A stretch of 8,617 nt of DNA, from positions 1 through 8,617 of the forward strand of contig JAPPNY010000054.1 of assembly GCA_028818385.1 (NCBI GenBank), read 5' to 3'. The notes below the pieces were generated by a model, which saw nothing but the letters and a program-made list of their open reading frames with translations, had not been told where the DNA came from and did no database searches. The stretch comes from Spirochaetaceae bacterium (GTDB lineage Bacteria > Spirochaetota > Spirochaetia > SZUA-6 > Bin103). This document shows, piece after piece, positions 7,584-8,617 of this stretch. Every line of letters begins with the position of its first letter. The stretch's first letter is position 1. A program made the position numbers and the translations under genes.

Positions 7584-7631
7584 GTGGTAGGCACCCCAGC
7601 TTGACGCATGATCTGCAAATTGTCCACCAAG

Positions 7632-7658
7632 ATTCCACTATGACGCTCAAAATGGAAT
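7632..7658. promoter_or_regulatory. inverted repeat, candidate operator
   Basis: ATTCCA (7632-7637) and TGGAAT (7653-7658) form a perfect 6-bp inverted repeat. Their centres are 21 bp apart, two helical turns. The position between divergent genes, one of which begins a toxin-antitoxin pair, suits a dimeric regulator. The short arms mean chance cannot be excluded. Confidence 0.3.
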
Positions 7659-7721
7659 TGCACGACACAGAGGGTCTCCTGTAATGCCACGGCGAATCGC
7701 AACTGACGCACCTCGGCTGCA

Positions 7722-7735
7722 AGGAGTAGACTCCT
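7722..7735 (+). repeat. small hairpin in the mntA-like leader
   Basis: AGGAG-TAGA-CTCCT gives a 5-bp stem and a 4-base loop in the transcript. The left arm is the only Shine-Dalgarno-like sequence before the gene, but it lies about 22 bases from ATG 7749, too far for normal use. The stem is short and may be fortuitous. Confidence 0.3.
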
Positions 7736-7748
7736 CAGCGGAACTGCC

Positions 7749-8084
7749 ATGGCGTTCGACACGTCAGTGCTCGACGCGGCGATCCGCCGCCGCCGTGATC
7801 GGCTGGAACAGGAACGGCCCGAGTTGCTGGAGCAGGTGGCGAGCGCGCTTCGCACGCAGGCGTGCGCGCTCGGCGTCCGCCATGCGTATGTCGTGGGCTC
7901 TCTGACGCGCGAGCACGGCTGGTCAGAAGACTCGGACGTGGACGTGGCGATCCACGGAGGCGATCCGCTCGCGGTCATGCGTCTGGTCGAGGATGTCTCC
8001 GGGCGCGTGGTGGACGTGATCGACCTGGATCGGCACCCGGTCCCTGAGCTGTTTCGGCGCAACGGAGTGCAGGTCGTTGGATGA
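7749..8084 (+). CDS. mntA: MntA-type nucleotidyltransferase (antitoxin candidate)
   Basis: Minimal nucleotidyltransferase of 111 residues, the size of MNT-domain antitoxins. In characterised MntA/HepT pairs this enzyme neutralises its toxin by adding AMP to a tyrosine in the toxin's RX4HXY motif. Here residues 50-68 carry GS, then D63-V-D65 and AI, followed by D89 in RVVDVIDLD as the likely third acidic residue. The spacing between GS and DxD is 11 residues, one more than the GSX10DXD usually quoted. A helical, charged N-terminus (10-38) precedes the fold. ATG 7749 is the only plausible start because a TGA lies in frame at 7704-7706 and no alternative start follows it. The ribosome site is weak (GGAA, 5 bases upstream). 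It overlaps the HEPN gene by 8 bases, the classic operon form. The family is clear; antitoxin activity is inferred from the neighbour. Confidence 0.88.
   Translation: MAFDTSVLDAAIRRRRDRLEQERPELLEQVASALRTQACALGVRHAYVVGSLTREHGWSEDSDVDVAIHGGDPLAVMRLVEDVSGRVVDVIDLDRHPVPELFRRNGVQVVG
8064..8067 (+). promoter_or_regulatory. ribosome binding site supporting the TTG start of the HEPN gene
   Basis: GGAG lies 9 bases before TTG 8077, inside the end of the nucleotidyltransferase gene. It decides for a TTG start, since no in-frame ATG lies near. The nearby ATG at 8081 is in another frame. Confidence 0.55.
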
Positions 8085-8541
8085 TCGCCGCCTCGCTCTG
8101 CTTCGGCGGGACCTGCAGGATCAGTGGGACATCATCGACCGCGTGTTCGCCAAGATCGCGGACCGCAGCGTCGGCGCTTCGCCATCGGCCGTACAGGTGG
8201 AGGCGCTGGCCTACCAACTGCACAATCTCTACGGTGCCTGCGAGCAGCTTTTCGAGTTGATCGCGCGGGCGTTCGAGAACCAGATCGATGGCCCGACCTA
8301 TCACGTCGATCTGCTGCGCAGGATGAAGGCGGAGATCGCCGGCGTCCGGCCTGCGCTCCTTACCGAGGGGCTTGCCGGGAGCCTGAACGAACTGCGCGGG
8401 TTCCGCCATTTCTTTCGTCACGCGTACGACTCGGAGCTTCACTCGGGGCGGGTCACCGCGCTGTCGGCAACGACGCTGGCGCTGCGGCCGGAGCTCCGGG
8501 ACTCCTTGGACCGATTCATCGCCCGTCTGCAAGCCGGTTGA
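8077..8541 (+). CDS. hepT: HepT-like HEPN-domain ribonuclease toxin
   Basis: HEPN-domain protein of 154 residues, entirely helical by composition, somewhat longer than many HepT proteins. In this family a dimer forms a metal-independent RNase active site from an arginine and histidine. Residues 110-117 read R-HFFR-H-A-Y, an exact RX4HXY motif: R110 and H115 would be catalytic, and Y117 is the residue expected to be AMPylated by the partner. The segment around 44-68 (LAYQLHNLYGACEQLFELIARAFE) is a long helix typical of the fold. It starts at TTG 8077, supported by GGAG 9 bases upstream, and overlaps the nucleotidyltransferase gene by 8 bases, so the two are translated as a unit. The pairing makes a toxin-antitoxin role the best reading. 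No experimental activity can be claimed. Confidence 0.87.
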   Translation: MDDRRLALLRRDLQDQWDIIDRVFAKIADRSVGASPSAVQVEALAYQLHNLYGACEQLFELIARAFENQIDGPTYHVDLLRRMKAEIAGVRPALLTEGLAGSLNELRGFRHFFRHAYDSELHSGRVTALSATTLALRPELRDSLDRFIARLQAG

Positions 8542-8617
8542 GCGACGACCCACTCACCCTGACTGCAGGGCGATCCCACGCTGACAGAGGACTGGTGATC
8601 CTGTGAATGAGTCGATA
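8542..8617 (+). other. 3' flank, possible start of a cut gene
   Basis: No supported gene. AGAGGA at 8586-8591 lies 11 bases before a GTG at 8603, which would read M-N-E-S-I to the edge. Five codons are too few to call. No terminator hairpin with a T-run follows the HEPN gene. Confidence 0.2.

Larger units (their letters stand above)
7584..7748. other. divergent intergenic region between ATPase and toxin-antitoxin pair
   Basis: These 165 bases separate the - strand ATPase gene from the + strand nucleotidyltransferase gene and must hold both promoters unless either is read from outside. The region is visibly more A/T rich than its surroundings around 7610-7660. I found no promoter pair with convincing -35 and -10 boxes on either strand. 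It contains an inverted repeat (7632-7658) and a small hairpin (7722-7735), listed separately. An ATG at 7684 with AGGG about 9 bases upstream opens a frame that runs into the nucleotidyltransferase gene out of frame; I do not treat it as a gene. Confidence 0.5.

Noticed and set aside
6600..7604. 334-codon + strand open frame opposite the ATPase
   Set aside because: The - strand frame carries Walker A, Walker B and DUF4143 motifs; this one has none.
1..8617. CRISPR arrays, tRNA or rRNA genes, insertion sequences, prophage genes
   Set aside because: No regularly spaced repeats, cloverleaf-like segments, rRNA-like stretches, transposase or terminal inverted repeats were seen.

Overview
This is a high-GC bacterial window with dense, mostly operonic coding. 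GC-rich third codon positions produce many long antisense open frames with no family signature. The taxon cannot be fixed from the sequence alone. Gene content (sugar-acid/sugar-phosphate catabolic enzymes, threonine-to-glycine conversion, and an accessory toxin-antitoxin/ATPase block) fits a free-living or host-associated heterotroph with a mosaic genome. Nothing here is diagnostic of a phylum.

Left block (about 99-4093, + strand): four tightly packed genes that look like one operon. They encode a TIM-barrel sugar phosphate isomerase/epimerase-like protein (with a probable CTG start), an NAD-type short-chain dehydrogenase, an enolase-superfamily (mandelate racemase group) enzyme, and a fold-type I PLP aminotransferase. 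Gaps are 21 and 25 bases, followed by a 20-base overlap. Together they can isomerise, oxidise/reduce, dehydrate or epimerise, and transaminate a small polyhydroxylated carbon compound, but the substrate cannot be read from the sequence.

Middle block (4083-6309, - strand): threonine 3-dehydrogenase (tdh) followed 7 bases later by glycine C-acetyltransferase (kbl). These two steps turn L-threonine into glycine and acetyl-CoA. kbl and the aminotransferase converge, and their ends overlap by 11 bases. The tdh start sits in three tandem copies of a 14-bp unit. Each copy carries an ATG, and the two upstream ATGs open 5-residue mini-ORFs whose stops overlap the next ATG.

Right block (6423-8541): an AAA ATPase of the AAA_14/DUF4143 type on the - strand. 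It is divergent from a two-gene MntA/HepT-type (nucleotidyltransferase/HEPN) toxin-antitoxin pair on the + strand, whose reading frames overlap by 8 bases. The 165-base divergent intergenic region holds an inverted repeat that could be an operator. This block looks like an accessory stress/defence island next to housekeeping catabolism. The last 76 bases contain no supported gene.
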